Source: an uncultured Rhodospirillaceae bacterium (GTDB taxonomy: Bacteria; Pseudomonadota; Alphaproteobacteria; Thalassobaculales; Thalassobaculaceae). Taken from it: 11,555 nucleotides of DNA. Below the pieces are notes generated by a model. It searched no databases. It was not told where the DNA came from and saw only the letters and a list, made by a program, of their open reading frames with translations. Position numbers and translations under genes: made by a program. Position 1 is the first letter of the stretch, and the number at the start of each line of letters is the position of its first letter. Positions 1 through 6,697 of the stretch are shown piece by piece. The DNA is taken from the NCBI GenBank assembly GCA_937891725.1, contig CALAHL010000760.1:1-11555 (forward strand). Reading direction: 5' to 3'.

Positions 1-193
1 CCTTGGTCAGGTCGTATGGGGTCATTTCGATCGTCACCCGATCGCCGGTCATGATCCGGATCCGGAACTTTTTCATCCGGCCGGCGGCGTAAGCGATGAT
101 CTCGTGCTCGTTCTCAAGCTTTACGCGGTACATTCCGTCCGGAAGGACGTCGACCACTTCACCCTCGAATTCGATCATGTCGTCTTTTGACAA
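1..193 (-). CDS. infA: Translation initiation factor IF-1 (partial, C-terminus beyond window)
   Basis: IF-1 is a small OB-fold protein that binds the 30S A site during translation initiation. The 64 visible codons read as classic IF-1: IEFEG near residues 7-11, LPDGMYRVKLEN at 17-28, the basic RMKKFRIRI stretch at 39-47, GDRVTIEMTPYDLTK at 50-64. Aligned from memory with the 72-residue E. coli protein, residue 64 (Lys) falls at the matching position, so about 8 residues plus the stop lie to the left of the window. I chose the TTG at 191-193: an AGGAGA site (201-206) sits 7 bases upstream and the N-terminal length then matches E. coli. The ATG at 176-178 is codon 6 and has no ribosome site. 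The gene lies on the same strand as the TDP operon but is separated from it by about 290 bases with a hairpin, so it is probably transcribed separately. Confidence 0.95.
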   Translation of the reverse strand, partial: MSKDDMIEFEGEVVDVLPDGMYRVKLENEHEIIAYAAGRMKKFRIRIMTGDRVTIEMTPYDLTK

Positions 194-439
194 AAGCAGC
201 TCTCCTAAAGCCGTTGATAATGATGGGGTTCCCAACGCGACACGCGCGCCCCAATAACGAGGTGCGTTCGTCGTGCGGGTGCGCCCACCACGCAAGGGCG
301 GGAGGCGCCTCGATCAGACGGTTGGGATATATGAACGAGGGAAAGAGGTTTGACCAGCCCTAAAGGCCGATAATTCCAAACGTTCCCGGCTCGAAACGCC
401 CAATCGCGTTCGACAGATTGGAGAATGGGGGGGACCAGT
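194..439. other. Gene-free region upstream of infA
   Basis: No supported gene is seen here on either strand. The open frames crossing it show no recognisable protein and have poor codon usage. It should hold the infA promoter and 5' leader on the minus strand. An AT-rich stretch around 327-335 (CATATAT on the minus strand) could be a -10 region, but I see no convincing -35 partner. GC-rich imperfect inverted repeats around 280-310 could fold in RNA. I see no tRNA cloverleaf. Confidence 0.4.
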
Positions 440-475
440 CCGGAAAGCAAGGAAATTTTATTTCGCGCTTTCCGG
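440..475. terminator. Long perfect-stem hairpin after the TDP operon (possible terminator or processing signal)
   Basis: An inverted repeat begins 6 bases past the TAG stop of the last operon gene. The outer arms CCGGAAAGC (440-448) and GCTTTCCGG (467-475) pair perfectly over 9 bp. Nested inside, GAAAT (452-456) pairs with ATTTC (460-464) around a TTT loop. Neither strand has a T-run after the stem, so a classic Rho-independent terminator is not shown. It may stabilise the 3' end of the operon mRNA or act with Rho. Confidence 0.45.
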
Positions 476-481
476 CCGGCC

Positions 482-2215
482 CTACGCAACCCGGTCGCCC
501 TTTTTCACTTGAACCGTCCGATTGTCGACGCCCGGCAGCATCTTAGCGGGGTCCCGGGTGACCACAACGTCCAGCACGGTCGGAACCTTGGTCTCCGCCA
601 TACCGGCCTGGATCGCGGCGGCCAGGTCTTCGGGATTCTCGACCCGGATGCCCTTGCAGCCCATGGCGTTCACCACGTCTGCGAAATTGGTTTCGGCAAG
701 GTCGGAGGATTGGTAGGCGCCCTCTCCGTACATCAGATGCTGCAGGGCTTTCACGTAACCCGACGCCGCATTGTTGACGACGATCACCGTGAAGGCCAAG
801 CCAAGCCGACGGGCGGTTTCCAGCTCGCCGAGCACCATGTTGAAGCCGCCGTCACCGGTCAGGGCCACCACGGGACCGAGCCCGGCCTGGGCGGCCCCGA
901 GCGTCGCGCCCATGCCACCGGGCACGCCGTAGCCGATCGAGGCGAAACCCCGGTCCGGAACGAATCCGCGCCCCGGTTGTTTGGTATCGTAGAGCAACCC
1001 GCCCCAATGGGCCGCGAAGCCGCCGTCGGCCACCAGGGTCGCATCGGCCGGGAGGTTCTTGTTCAGCTCGTGCAGAACGCGGGCGAGGTTGATCGGGGTC
1101 TCGGTCGAGGTGAGGCGGACATCGACCTCCTCGCGCCATTTCGCCATCCGCTTCGGGACCTCTGCCGCCCAATCCGCCAGCTTGTCCTTGAGACCGGCAC
1201 CGGCCAGCGCGTTCATGATATCGACGATCCCCTCCCGTGCATCGCCGCAGAGGCTGAGGGCCGGGGTGAGGGTCCGGCCCATCTCCTCCGCCACGATATC
1301 GAGATGGATGATGGTCTTCCCCTTCGGCGGCAGGGAATAGCGCTTGGTCGCGATCTCGCCCAGTTTGCAGCCGACGACCAACAGCACATCTGCCTCGTCC
1401 ATCAGTCCGTTGGCGATCCGGTCGTAGCGCCCGAAAAGACCCGCCGAGAGGTCATGGGTGCAGGCGATGGCGCCCTTGCCCGAAAGGGTATGCGCAACCG
1501 GGATGTTGGTGGCCTCGGCGAATGCGGTCAGGGCGTCGGCGGCCTTCGAGATATGCACACCACCGCCTGCCAGGACCATCGGACGTTCGGCGGATTTCAG
1601 CATGTCGGCGGCGGTATCGATGCCGGTCGCGGTCGGTCGGGTCCGCAAGGCAGGAGCGGCACGATGGATCGGGTCGATGACAAGGTCTTCGTCGGTGAAG
1701 GGATAGGTCGCGTGGCAAATATCCTCCGGGATATCCAGGACCACGGGGCCGGGTCGACCCGATGTGGCGACCGCGAAGGCGCGCCGGACCAGTTCAGGAA
1801 TCCGCTCGATATACTCGACCCGGATGACCTCCTTGGTGGCCGGGCGAAGCATCTCGGTCTGCCGGCTCTCCTGGGTCATGTTCTTCCAGGAGTGCAGCCG
1901 GTGGCTGTCGCCGACTATGGCGACGATCGGAATGCCCGCGTTCAGGCTTTCGACCAGAGCGGTGATCAGATTGGTCGCTCCCGGACCCAGCGTCGCGTCG
2001 CAGACCCCAACTCGACCGGTCACCTTGGCATAAGCATCGGCCGCGAAGGCCCCGCAGCGCTCGTCATTGATCAGGTAATGCTTGAGCCCCAGGCGCCGGG
2101 CGGCGTCGTAGAACGGCAGCAGCTGGAAGCCGCCCATGCCGAACATCGGGCCGACCTCGAAGGCCTGCAGCATCCGGGCGAGGGCTTCACCCCCGGTCAT
2201 CTCATTGGTGGTCAT
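482..2215 (-). CDS. Thiamine-diphosphate-dependent enzyme, acetolactate synthase-like
   Basis: This 577-residue protein has the three-domain plan of the acetolactate synthase / pyruvate oxidase / benzoylformate decarboxylase family. The N-terminal Pyr domain (about 6-170) carries the cofactor-activating glutamate E52 in NDERCGAFAADAY and GPGATN at 78-82. A central Rossmann-like domain spans about 195-330. The C-terminal PP domain (about 380-555) carries the Mg/TDP motif GDGGFN (454-459) ending in NN at 481-482. Such enzymes decarboxylate 2-oxo acids or join two carbonyl compounds; the exact substrate cannot be read from sequence. No ilvH-type regulatory subunit is adjacent, and the tail (DPAKMLPGVDNR) differs from housekeeping IlvB as I remember it, so branched-chain amino acid synthesis is unlikely. 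The ATG at 2213-2215 has AGGA 7 bases upstream. It is the third gene of the operon, 22 bases after E1 beta. Confidence 0.88.
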   Translation of the reverse strand: MTTNEMTGGEALARMLQAFEVGPMFGMGGFQLLPFYDAARRLGLKHYLINDERCGAFAADAYAKVTGRVGVCDATLGPGATNLITALVESLNAGIPIVAIVGDSHRLHSWKNMTQESRQTEMLRPATKEVIRVEYIERIPELVRRAFAVATSGRPGPVVLDIPEDICHATYPFTDEDLVIDPIHRAAPALRTRPTATGIDTAADMLKSAERPMVLAGGGVHISKAADALTAFAEATNIPVAHTLSGKGAIACTHDLSAGLFGRYDRIANGLMDEADVLLVVGCKLGEIATKRYSLPPKGKTIIHLDIVAEEMGRTLTPALSLCGDAREGIVDIMNALAGAGLKDKLADWAAEVPKRMAKWREEVDVRLTSTETPINLARVLHELNKNLPADATLVADGGFAAHWGGLLYDTKQPGRGFVPDRGFASIGYGVPGGMGATLGAAQAGLGPVVALTGDGGFNMVLGELETARRLGLAFTVIVVNNAASGYVKALQHLMYGEGAYQSSDLAETNFADVVNAMGCKGIRVENPEDLAAAIQAGMAETKVPTVLDVVVTRDPAKMLPGVDNRTVQVKKGDRVA

Positions 2216-2237
2216 GTCTCAATCCTGTCGGTTCGGG

Positions 2238-3209
2238 TCATCCGGTGACGAGCGCGCGCGCCGTCTCCGCTATTTTGGCGGGCGTGACCCGCAGCATGTC
2301 TTCCAGCGGTGGGGCATAGGAGATCGGCACCCGCGGACTGCCCAGCCGCTTGATCGGCGCCTTGAGGGATCGGAAGGCGCGGTCGGCGACGGTCGCCGCC
2401 ACTTCGGCGCCGAACCCGCCGACCACCACACTCTCATGGGCGACCAGCAGGCGTCCGGTTTTCGCCACGCTGGCTAGGACCGCGGCCTTGTCCCAGGGCC
2501 ACAGCGTGCGCAGGTCGATCACTTCGGCGGAGATGTTCTCAAGCGCCAGGGTCTCCGCGGCGTCGGTCGCGGCGTGCACGGTGGCGGACCAGGAGACGAT
2601 GGTGAGGTCCGATCCCACGCGTGCGATCCGGGCGACGCCGAACGGAATCGGCTCTGCATCCGGAACCTCGCCTTCCAGCGCCCAGATGTTCTTGTGTTCC
2701 ATGTAGACCACCGGATCCTCGGAGCGGATCGCGGTTTTCAGCAGTCCCCGATTGTCATGCGGCGTGCTGGGGCAGACCACCACCAGTCCCGGAATGTGGG
2801 TGTACCAGCTTTCCAGCGACTGGCTGTGCTGAGCGGCGGAGGATCGCCACATGCCCATCGGCTCCCGGATCACCATCGGCACGGTGGTCTGACCGCCGAA
2901 CATGAACCGGGCCTTGGCCGCTTGGTTGACCAACTCATCGATGGCGCACAGCGCGAAGTCGGCGAACCGCATCTCGACCACCGGCCGGGTCCCGGTCATC
3001 GCCGCGCCGACTGCCGCCCCCAGGATCGCAGCCTCGGAAATCGGCGCGTCGGAGATCCGGTCCGAGCCGAATTCCTCCACCAGACCCTTGTACTGGCCGA
3101 AAACGCCGCCGCGTCCCAGATCCTCCCCCAAGGCCCAAACCAACGGGTCCCGGCGCATCTCCTCGGCCAGGGTCGTCTTGGCCGCGTCCGCATAGGTCAT
3201 CATCGCCAT
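2238..3209 (-). CDS. 2-oxo acid / acetoin dehydrogenase E1 component, beta subunit
   Basis: This 323-residue protein is the transketolase-like beta subunit of a heterotetrameric E1, related to PdhB and AcoB. With the alpha subunit it forms the TDP site: the cofactor-activating glutamate is E59 in DAPISEAAILG, and the conserved active-site His is H128 in AAQHSQSLESW. The C-terminal transketolase domain runs from about 195 to 315 (DLRTLWPWD near 232-240, HES at 258-260, GGFGAEV at 264-270). The frame is open further upstream to 3380, but the ATG at 3207-3209 is preferred: AGGAGG lies 6 bases upstream, the N-terminus then matches family length, and the extra N-terminal part would overlap the alpha gene. 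The ribosome site overlaps the alpha stop codon (gap 10 bases), which implies translational coupling. Pyruvate, acetoin and branched-chain oxo-acid specificity cannot be told apart here. Confidence 0.92.
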   Translation of the reverse strand: MAMMTYADAAKTTLAEEMRRDPLVWALGEDLGRGGVFGQYKGLVEEFGSDRISDAPISEAAILGAAVGAAMTGTRPVVEMRFADFALCAIDELVNQAAKARFMFGGQTTVPMVIREPMGMWRSSAAQHSQSLESWYTHIPGLVVVCPSTPHDNRGLLKTAIRSEDPVVYMEHKNIWALEGEVPDAEPIPFGVARIARVGSDLTIVSWSATVHAATDAAETLALENISAEVIDLRTLWPWDKAAVLASVAKTGRLLVAHESVVVGGFGAEVAATVADRAFRSLKAPIKRLGSPRVPISYAPPLEDMLRVTPAKIAETARALVTG

Positions 3210-3219
3210 GGTGGGCCTC

Positions 3220-4266
3220 CTAGACCGCGTCGATGCGGGGGTCGCCTGCATCCTGAACATCCTCGAAGCCACGGTCTTGCGGCAGCCAGGGAGCAGCTTT
3301 TGCATCGGCATAGACGGCGGCCATCTCGGCCTTCGCCGCGGTCTCGGCCGCCTCAAGGTCTGCCGCCGACAGTCCGGCATCGGCCAGGACCTGGGCCAGC
3401 CGTGCGATCGGATCGTTGCGCCAGGCCGCGTCGACCTCTTCGAGCGGGCGATAGGTCGCGGGATCAGAGGCGGTGTGTCCGGTCAACCGGTAGGTCTTGG
3501 CGACAATGAAACGCGGCCCTCCGCCGGCACGGATGGCGGTGACCGCAGTACCGACCGCCTCATCCAGCGCCAGCACGTCATTGCCGTCGACCTGAACGCT
3601 GGGAACGCCCAGGGCTTCGGCCCGCGCCGCCGCGCCCGGCCCGGAGGTCATCTCGGCGGTCCGCGTGGTCGAGGCGAACCCGTTGTCCTCACACACGAAC
3701 AGAGCCGGAAGCTTGAACACGCCGGCCCAGTTCAGGCCCTCCAGGAACGGACCGCGATTGATCGCGCCGTCTCCAAAGATCGAACACGCGATCCGGTCCT
3801 CGCCGCGCAGTTTGATCGCGTGGGCGGCCCCGGCCGCGATGTGGATATTGGCGGAAACCACGCCGTTCGCGCCCAGCATGCCGACCGAGAAATCGGCGAT
3901 GTGCATGGAGCCGCCCTTGCCGTGGCTGGTTCCGCCTTCCCGTCCCAACAGCTCCCGCATCATGGCGGTCGCATTCGCGCCCTTTGCCAGCGTGTGACCA
4001 TGACCCCGATGGGTCGACAGCAGGATATCGTCCCGGCGCAAGTGACTGCAGACACCGACCGCGATGCCCTCCTGTCCGATCGAAGGGTGGATGGCGCCCA
4101 GGACCAATTTTTCCCGGTTGGCATTCAGGGCGGCTTCCTCGAAGGCCCGAATCCGCCACATCAGCTTGTGATGGGCCACCAAACGGTCCCGGTCGATATT
4201 GCCGCCCCGTGCGGTCGGCGCACCTAAGGAACCGCCCCCAGTGCGCGACACATTGGCCTCTGTCAC
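3220..4266 (-). CDS. 2-oxo acid / acetoin dehydrogenase E1 component, alpha subunit
   Basis: This 348-residue alpha subunit binds TDP through GDGAIN at 165-170 with the paired Asn in EDNGFAS (N195). Other family marks are GQEGIAVG (64-71), STHRGHGH (84-91) and GKGGSMHIADFSVGMLGANG (116-135), which is very like AcoA and PDH alpha chains. The loop TYRLTGHTASDP (258-269) corresponds to the conserved loop that orders on cofactor binding. With the beta subunit it would decarboxylate a 2-oxo acid or cleave acetoin and pass the acyl group to a lipoyl E2, but no E2 is nearby. The start is GTG (4264-4266), with GGAGG 7 bases upstream. The first 20 or so residues are Gly/Ser/Thr-rich and look like a flexible tail. 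It is the first gene of the operon, under a predicted promoter at 4339-4368. Confidence 0.92.
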   Translation of the reverse strand: MTEANVSRTGGGSLGAPTARGGNIDRDRLVAHHKLMWRIRAFEEAALNANREKLVLGAIHPSIGQEGIAVGVCSHLRRDDILLSTHRGHGHTLAKGANATAMMRELLGREGGTSHGKGGSMHIADFSVGMLGANGVVSANIHIAAGAAHAIKLRGEDRIACSIFGDGAINRGPFLEGLNWAGVFKLPALFVCEDNGFASTTRTAEMTSGPGAAARAEALGVPSVQVDGNDVLALDEAVGTAVTAIRAGGGPRFIVAKTYRLTGHTASDPATYRPLEEVDAAWRNDPIARLAQVLADAGLSAADLEAAETAAKAEMAAVYADAKAAPWLPQDRGFEDVQDAGDPRIDAV

Positions 4267-4338
4267 CGGCGTTCCTCCCCCGGTTATGACGCTAAACCCC
4301 GGCGATTGTTATAAGTCTTGAGGCCGAGTTGCGGAGGA

Positions 4339-4368
4339 AGTGTAGGAATCGGATTTCGATCCGGTCAA
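4339..4368 (-). promoter_or_regulatory. Candidate sigma-70-type promoter for the E1 alpha operon
   Basis: On the minus strand, TTGACC (4363-4368) and TACACT (4339-4344) are separated by 18 bases. This resembles a housekeeping promoter and would place the transcript start near 4332, about 65 bases before the GTG start. The spacer contains the inverted repeat CGGAT-TTCG-ATCCG (4350-4363), whose outermost base overlaps the -35 hexamer and which could be an operator. Prediction by eye only. Confidence 0.4.
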
Positions 4369-4391
4369 GGTCTAGCCGGCCCCTTCCGGGG

Positions 4392-4419
4392 TGCACGTAA
4401 CTCAGGCACGATCCGTGCA
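4392..4419. promoter_or_regulatory. Repeated GCACG/CGTGC half-sites upstream of the lipoprotein gene
   Basis: GCACG occurs at 4393-4397 and 4406-4410, and its complement CGTGC at 4414-4418. The last two form a 5-bp inverted repeat around ATC. TGCACG (4392-4397) also pairs with CGTGCA (4414-4419). The cluster lies 47-74 bases upstream of the lipoprotein start, within the divergent region shared with the E1 alpha operon. It could be an operator or a leader hairpin; no regulator gene is nearby. Confidence 0.25.
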
Positions 4420-4465
4420 TGTCGATTGCGATGTCCCCGACCCTCGCCGCGCATGGGAGCCAACC

Positions 4466-4870
4466 ATGACCACCAAAGCCGCCCTGACCACCCTTTCCGC
4501 TCTTGCCGTGATGCTCTTGGTCTCGGCCTGCAGCAGCAGTCCGGACACCGAGTTGGCAGCACTCAAGCCCTATGGCACGGAACGGCTCGAAGGCTGTGGG
4601 CCGACGACCCACGGGATCGAGCTGCGGGGTCTCGATGACGGGATCGAGGATTGGAACATCGAGGACGCGACCGACGATCTGGGCGCACCGCAGCTGGCGG
4701 ATCGGATCGGCGGAATCAAGCGGGCCGGCTGGTACGATGTGACCCTGGGCCAGGCTAATTGCGGGGTTCTGCTGGTGATTCTGGAGCGCAATGAGCGTTC
4801 GATCGTCACCGTTCGAGGTCTGAAAGGTCAGGAGATCTGGGATGTGCTTGGCGGGCAGTTTCCGAACTGA
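4466..4870 (+). CDS. Small predicted lipoprotein of unknown function
   Basis: This 134-residue protein starts with a lipoprotein signal: one Lys at position 4, a hydrophobic stretch at about 5-19, then the lipobox V-S-A-C with the lipidated Cys at 22. The residue after it is Ser, so Lol-dependent sorting to the outer membrane is expected. The mature part is short and acidic, with a central EDWNIEDATDDLG segment (61-73), and two more Cys (C44, C99) that could form a disulfide. The C-terminal half (about 85-130) alternates hydrophobic residues like a small beta domain. I recognise no family. I chose the ATG at 4466-4468: GGGAG lies 6 bases upstream and the signal peptide begins there. The frame is open to 4391, but that extension would precede the signal. 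It is divergent from the E1 operon and convergent with the GGT-like gene. Confidence 0.78.
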   Translation: MTTKAALTTLSALAVMLLVSACSSSPDTELAALKPYGTERLEGCGPTTHGIELRGLDDGIEDWNIEDATDDLGAPQLADRIGGIKRAGWYDVTLGQANCGVLLVILERNERSIVTVRGLKGQEIWDVLGGQFPN

Positions 4871-4903
4871 GCGCCAGAGTATTCCCGAGCATGGTTACCT
4901 CGC

Positions 4904-4936
4904 CGACCCTCTCCCCTCATTTGGAGGAAAGGGTCG
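4904..4936. terminator. Imperfect hairpin between convergent genes
   Basis: CGACCCT (4904-4910) pairs with AGGGTCG (4930-4936), and inside them CTCC can pair with GGAG. It lies 33 bases after the lipoprotein stop and 43 bases past the stop of the GGT-like gene, a natural place for a two-way transcription stop. No T-run follows on either strand, so termination is only inferred. It could also be a small dispersed palindromic repeat. Confidence 0.35.
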
Positions 4937-4940
4937 GAAT

Positions 4941-4965
4941 TGATGTGGTTCTTCTGATGTGGTTC
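4941..4965. repeat. Short tandem direct repeat, 11 bp copied twice
   Basis: TGATGTGGTTC occurs at 4941-4951 and again at 4955-4965, separated by TTC, a 14-base period. It sits between the hairpin at 4904-4936 and the stop of the GGT-like gene. It looks like a small local duplication in non-coding DNA, with no known function. Confidence 0.6.
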
Positions 4966-4979
4966 CGGCGGCCAGCCCG

Positions 4980-6575
4980 CTATACGCCCACCGCCGCATT
5001 CAGCGGCCCGAACGGATGCGCGGCACCTGTCGGGCCAGCCTCCGTCATCATCACGCCGTTCGGGATCGCGTAGCGGGCCGGGTAGGCGGTGGCTTCCACG
5101 GCATCGGTCGGCGCCATCGCGCGCAGGGCGGCGAACACCTCCGCGCTCAACCGGTCGTCGGCCAGCAGTTTGTCCACCTGGCTGGTCTCGATCCGAGGCT
5201 GCAGGAGCGCCTGTTCCAGGTCCATCCCGAAATCCGCGACGAACGAGGCGAGCTGGAACACTGCCGGCATGATCTTGCGCCCGCCCGAGGCGCCGAAACC
5301 GAACCAGGCCGCCCCGTCGCGGGTCACCATCACCGGTGACATGTTGGAGAGCGGCTTGACCCCGCCCTTGATGCTGTTCGGACGGCCGGGACGCGGATCG
5401 AACCAGTTGATCCCGTTGTTCATCAGCATGCCTGTTTCGGGAAGAACCACCCGGCTGCCAAACCGGGACAGCAGGGTGGTCGTCATCACCACCATATTGC
5501 CGTCGTTATCGAGCGTTGAGAGATTGGTTGTACAGCTGCGGTCTCCGATATCACCGGCATGGCCCATGGTCTCGAACCGGCGGCGATAGGACTCCACCAG
5601 GGTCTGGGCATAGGCGGCGTAGGTTTTCGGGCCCGGTGACTCCTCGCCGAAACTGTCCGGCAAACCGCCCAGGGCGGCGGCATAAGTTGGACCGGCCGAG
5701 TAGCCCGGAACCAAATGGTAGGTGGCTTGGCCCCGTTTCCGTTCGATCGGGTCGATGATTTCGGCCCGGTAGCTTGTCAGGTCCTCTGCGGAAATCTTCG
5801 AGCCGCCCTTGCCCAGGTCGGACAGAATACGCTTGGCGATCTCACCTTCGTAGTAGTCGCGCGGTCCCGCCTCGGCCAATCGGTCGAGCGTATCCGCCAA
5901 GGCCCCCATGTCGAGATAGGTCGGCCCCTGGTCCGAAGCTGCAGGCGGCAGACCGTTCGGCAGCCACACCGCCTTCGAGCCGGGGTATTCGCGAAGCCAG
6001 GCGCCGTCGGCGGTGACTTGGACGGTCGACCACCAGGTGACCCGATGACCGGTCCGCGCCATCTTACGGGCCGGCTCCAACAGCTCGGCCCAGGACTTTT
6101 TGCCGTAGGTCTCCGATAGCAGCGCGTATCCGGCGCAAGACCCCGGCACCGCGATCGAGCCATAGCCGTGCTGGTTCACATCTCCGACAACGGCCGGAAA
6201 GCCGAACCAATCCTCCGCCTCCCGCCCGGCATCGACCGGATAATCCGCCGGATCCAGGCCCTTGGCCGCGATCATTCCGAAGTCGACGATCTTGACCTGC
6301 CCTGTCTTACCCTCGCGGACGATCGCGTATCCGCCGCCGCCCAACCCGCTCATCCACGGCTCGGCAACGGTCAGGGCGAGGGCGGTCGCGACCGCTGCAT
6401 CCATCGCGTTACCGCCGGCCTCGAGAACGCTCGCGCCGGCCAAGGCGGCGTCGATATTTTGCGAGGCCACCACACCGCGCGCTCCCACCACGGCCGGCTT
6501 CCGCACCTCCCAGGTCTCGATCGGGTGTGTCGAGCTCTTCGGCCCCATGTGACTGCTCTGGGTTGGCGTGGACAT
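4980..6575 (-). CDS. Gamma-glutamyltransferase-family N-terminal-nucleophile hydrolase
   Basis: This 531-residue protein has the GGT fold, in which a precursor cuts itself so that a Thr becomes the nucleophile at the new N-terminus. Family marks are AGGNAMDAAVA (53-63), SGLGGGGYA (76-84), VPGSCAGY (143-150), the cleavage site C-T-T-N-L-S with nucleophile T349, DNDGNMV (356-362), KPLSNMSP (407-414) and GASGGRKI (428-435). There is no signal peptide, unlike periplasmic GGT. At the site of the glutamate-binding arginine (DFRE in E. coli GGT) it reads DFGMIAA (98-104). These two points suggest a cytoplasmic amidase, for example of the oxamate amidohydrolase type, rather than glutathione hydrolase. 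The ATG at 6573-6575 has AGGAG 8 bases upstream. It stands alone, divergent from the gene at 6698. Confidence 0.9.
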   Translation of the reverse strand: MSTPTQSSHMGPKSSTHPIETWEVRKPAVVGARGVVASQNIDAALAGASVLEAGGNAMDAAVATALALTVAEPWMSGLGGGGYAIVREGKTGQVKIVDFGMIAAKGLDPADYPVDAGREAEDWFGFPAVVGDVNQHGYGSIAVPGSCAGYALLSETYGKKSWAELLEPARKMARTGHRVTWWSTVQVTADGAWLREYPGSKAVWLPNGLPPAASDQGPTYLDMGALADTLDRLAEAGPRDYYEGEIAKRILSDLGKGGSKISAEDLTSYRAEIIDPIERKRGQATYHLVPGYSAGPTYAAALGGLPDSFGEESPGPKTYAAYAQTLVESYRRRFETMGHAGDIGDRSCTTNLSTLDNDGNMVVMTTTLLSRFGSRVVLPETGMLMNNGINWFDPRPGRPNSIKGGVKPLSNMSPVMVTRDGAAWFGFGASGGRKIMPAVFQLASFVADFGMDLEQALLQPRIETSQVDKLLADDRLSAEVFAALRAMAPTDAVEATAYPARYAIPNGVMMTEAGPTGAAHPFGPLNAAVGV

Positions 6576-6697
6576 TGCGAAGACTCCTTTAGGGCGGGAT
6601 GGTTGTTCGTGCGACGGACGCGCCCAAGTTCAAGACAGGCCGATCCCCTGATAGGGTGAATCGGTCGGCGGATGTGGAACGAGGCGAATGAGACAAG

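Noticed and set aside
425..2248. 607-codon open frame on the plus strand opposite the ALS-like gene
   Set aside because: It mirrors a well-supported TDP enzyme. Long antisense frames arise from the G/C-biased third positions, and the translation shows no family and unusual His/Gly/Arg-rich composition.
3210..3380. N-terminal extension of E1 beta by 57 codons
   Set aside because: It would overlap the E1 alpha coding region, is Arg/Pro-rich, and the ATG at 3209 has a perfect AGGAGG site.
2574..3509. 311-codon plus-strand frame over E1 beta and the alpha end
   Set aside because: It crosses two confirmed genes on the other strand and is rich in Arg/Pro/His, typical of spurious GC-rich frames.
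3208..4227. 339-codon plus-strand frame opposite E1 alpha
   Set aside because: Shadow of the E1 alpha gene; no recognisable motif and no ribosome site.
6576..6697. Divergent promoters between the GGT-like and exported-protein genes
   Set aside because: Promoters must lie here, but the best candidates (TTGAAC with a poor -10 on the minus strand; TGATAG with a weak -35 on the plus strand) are too weak to annotate.
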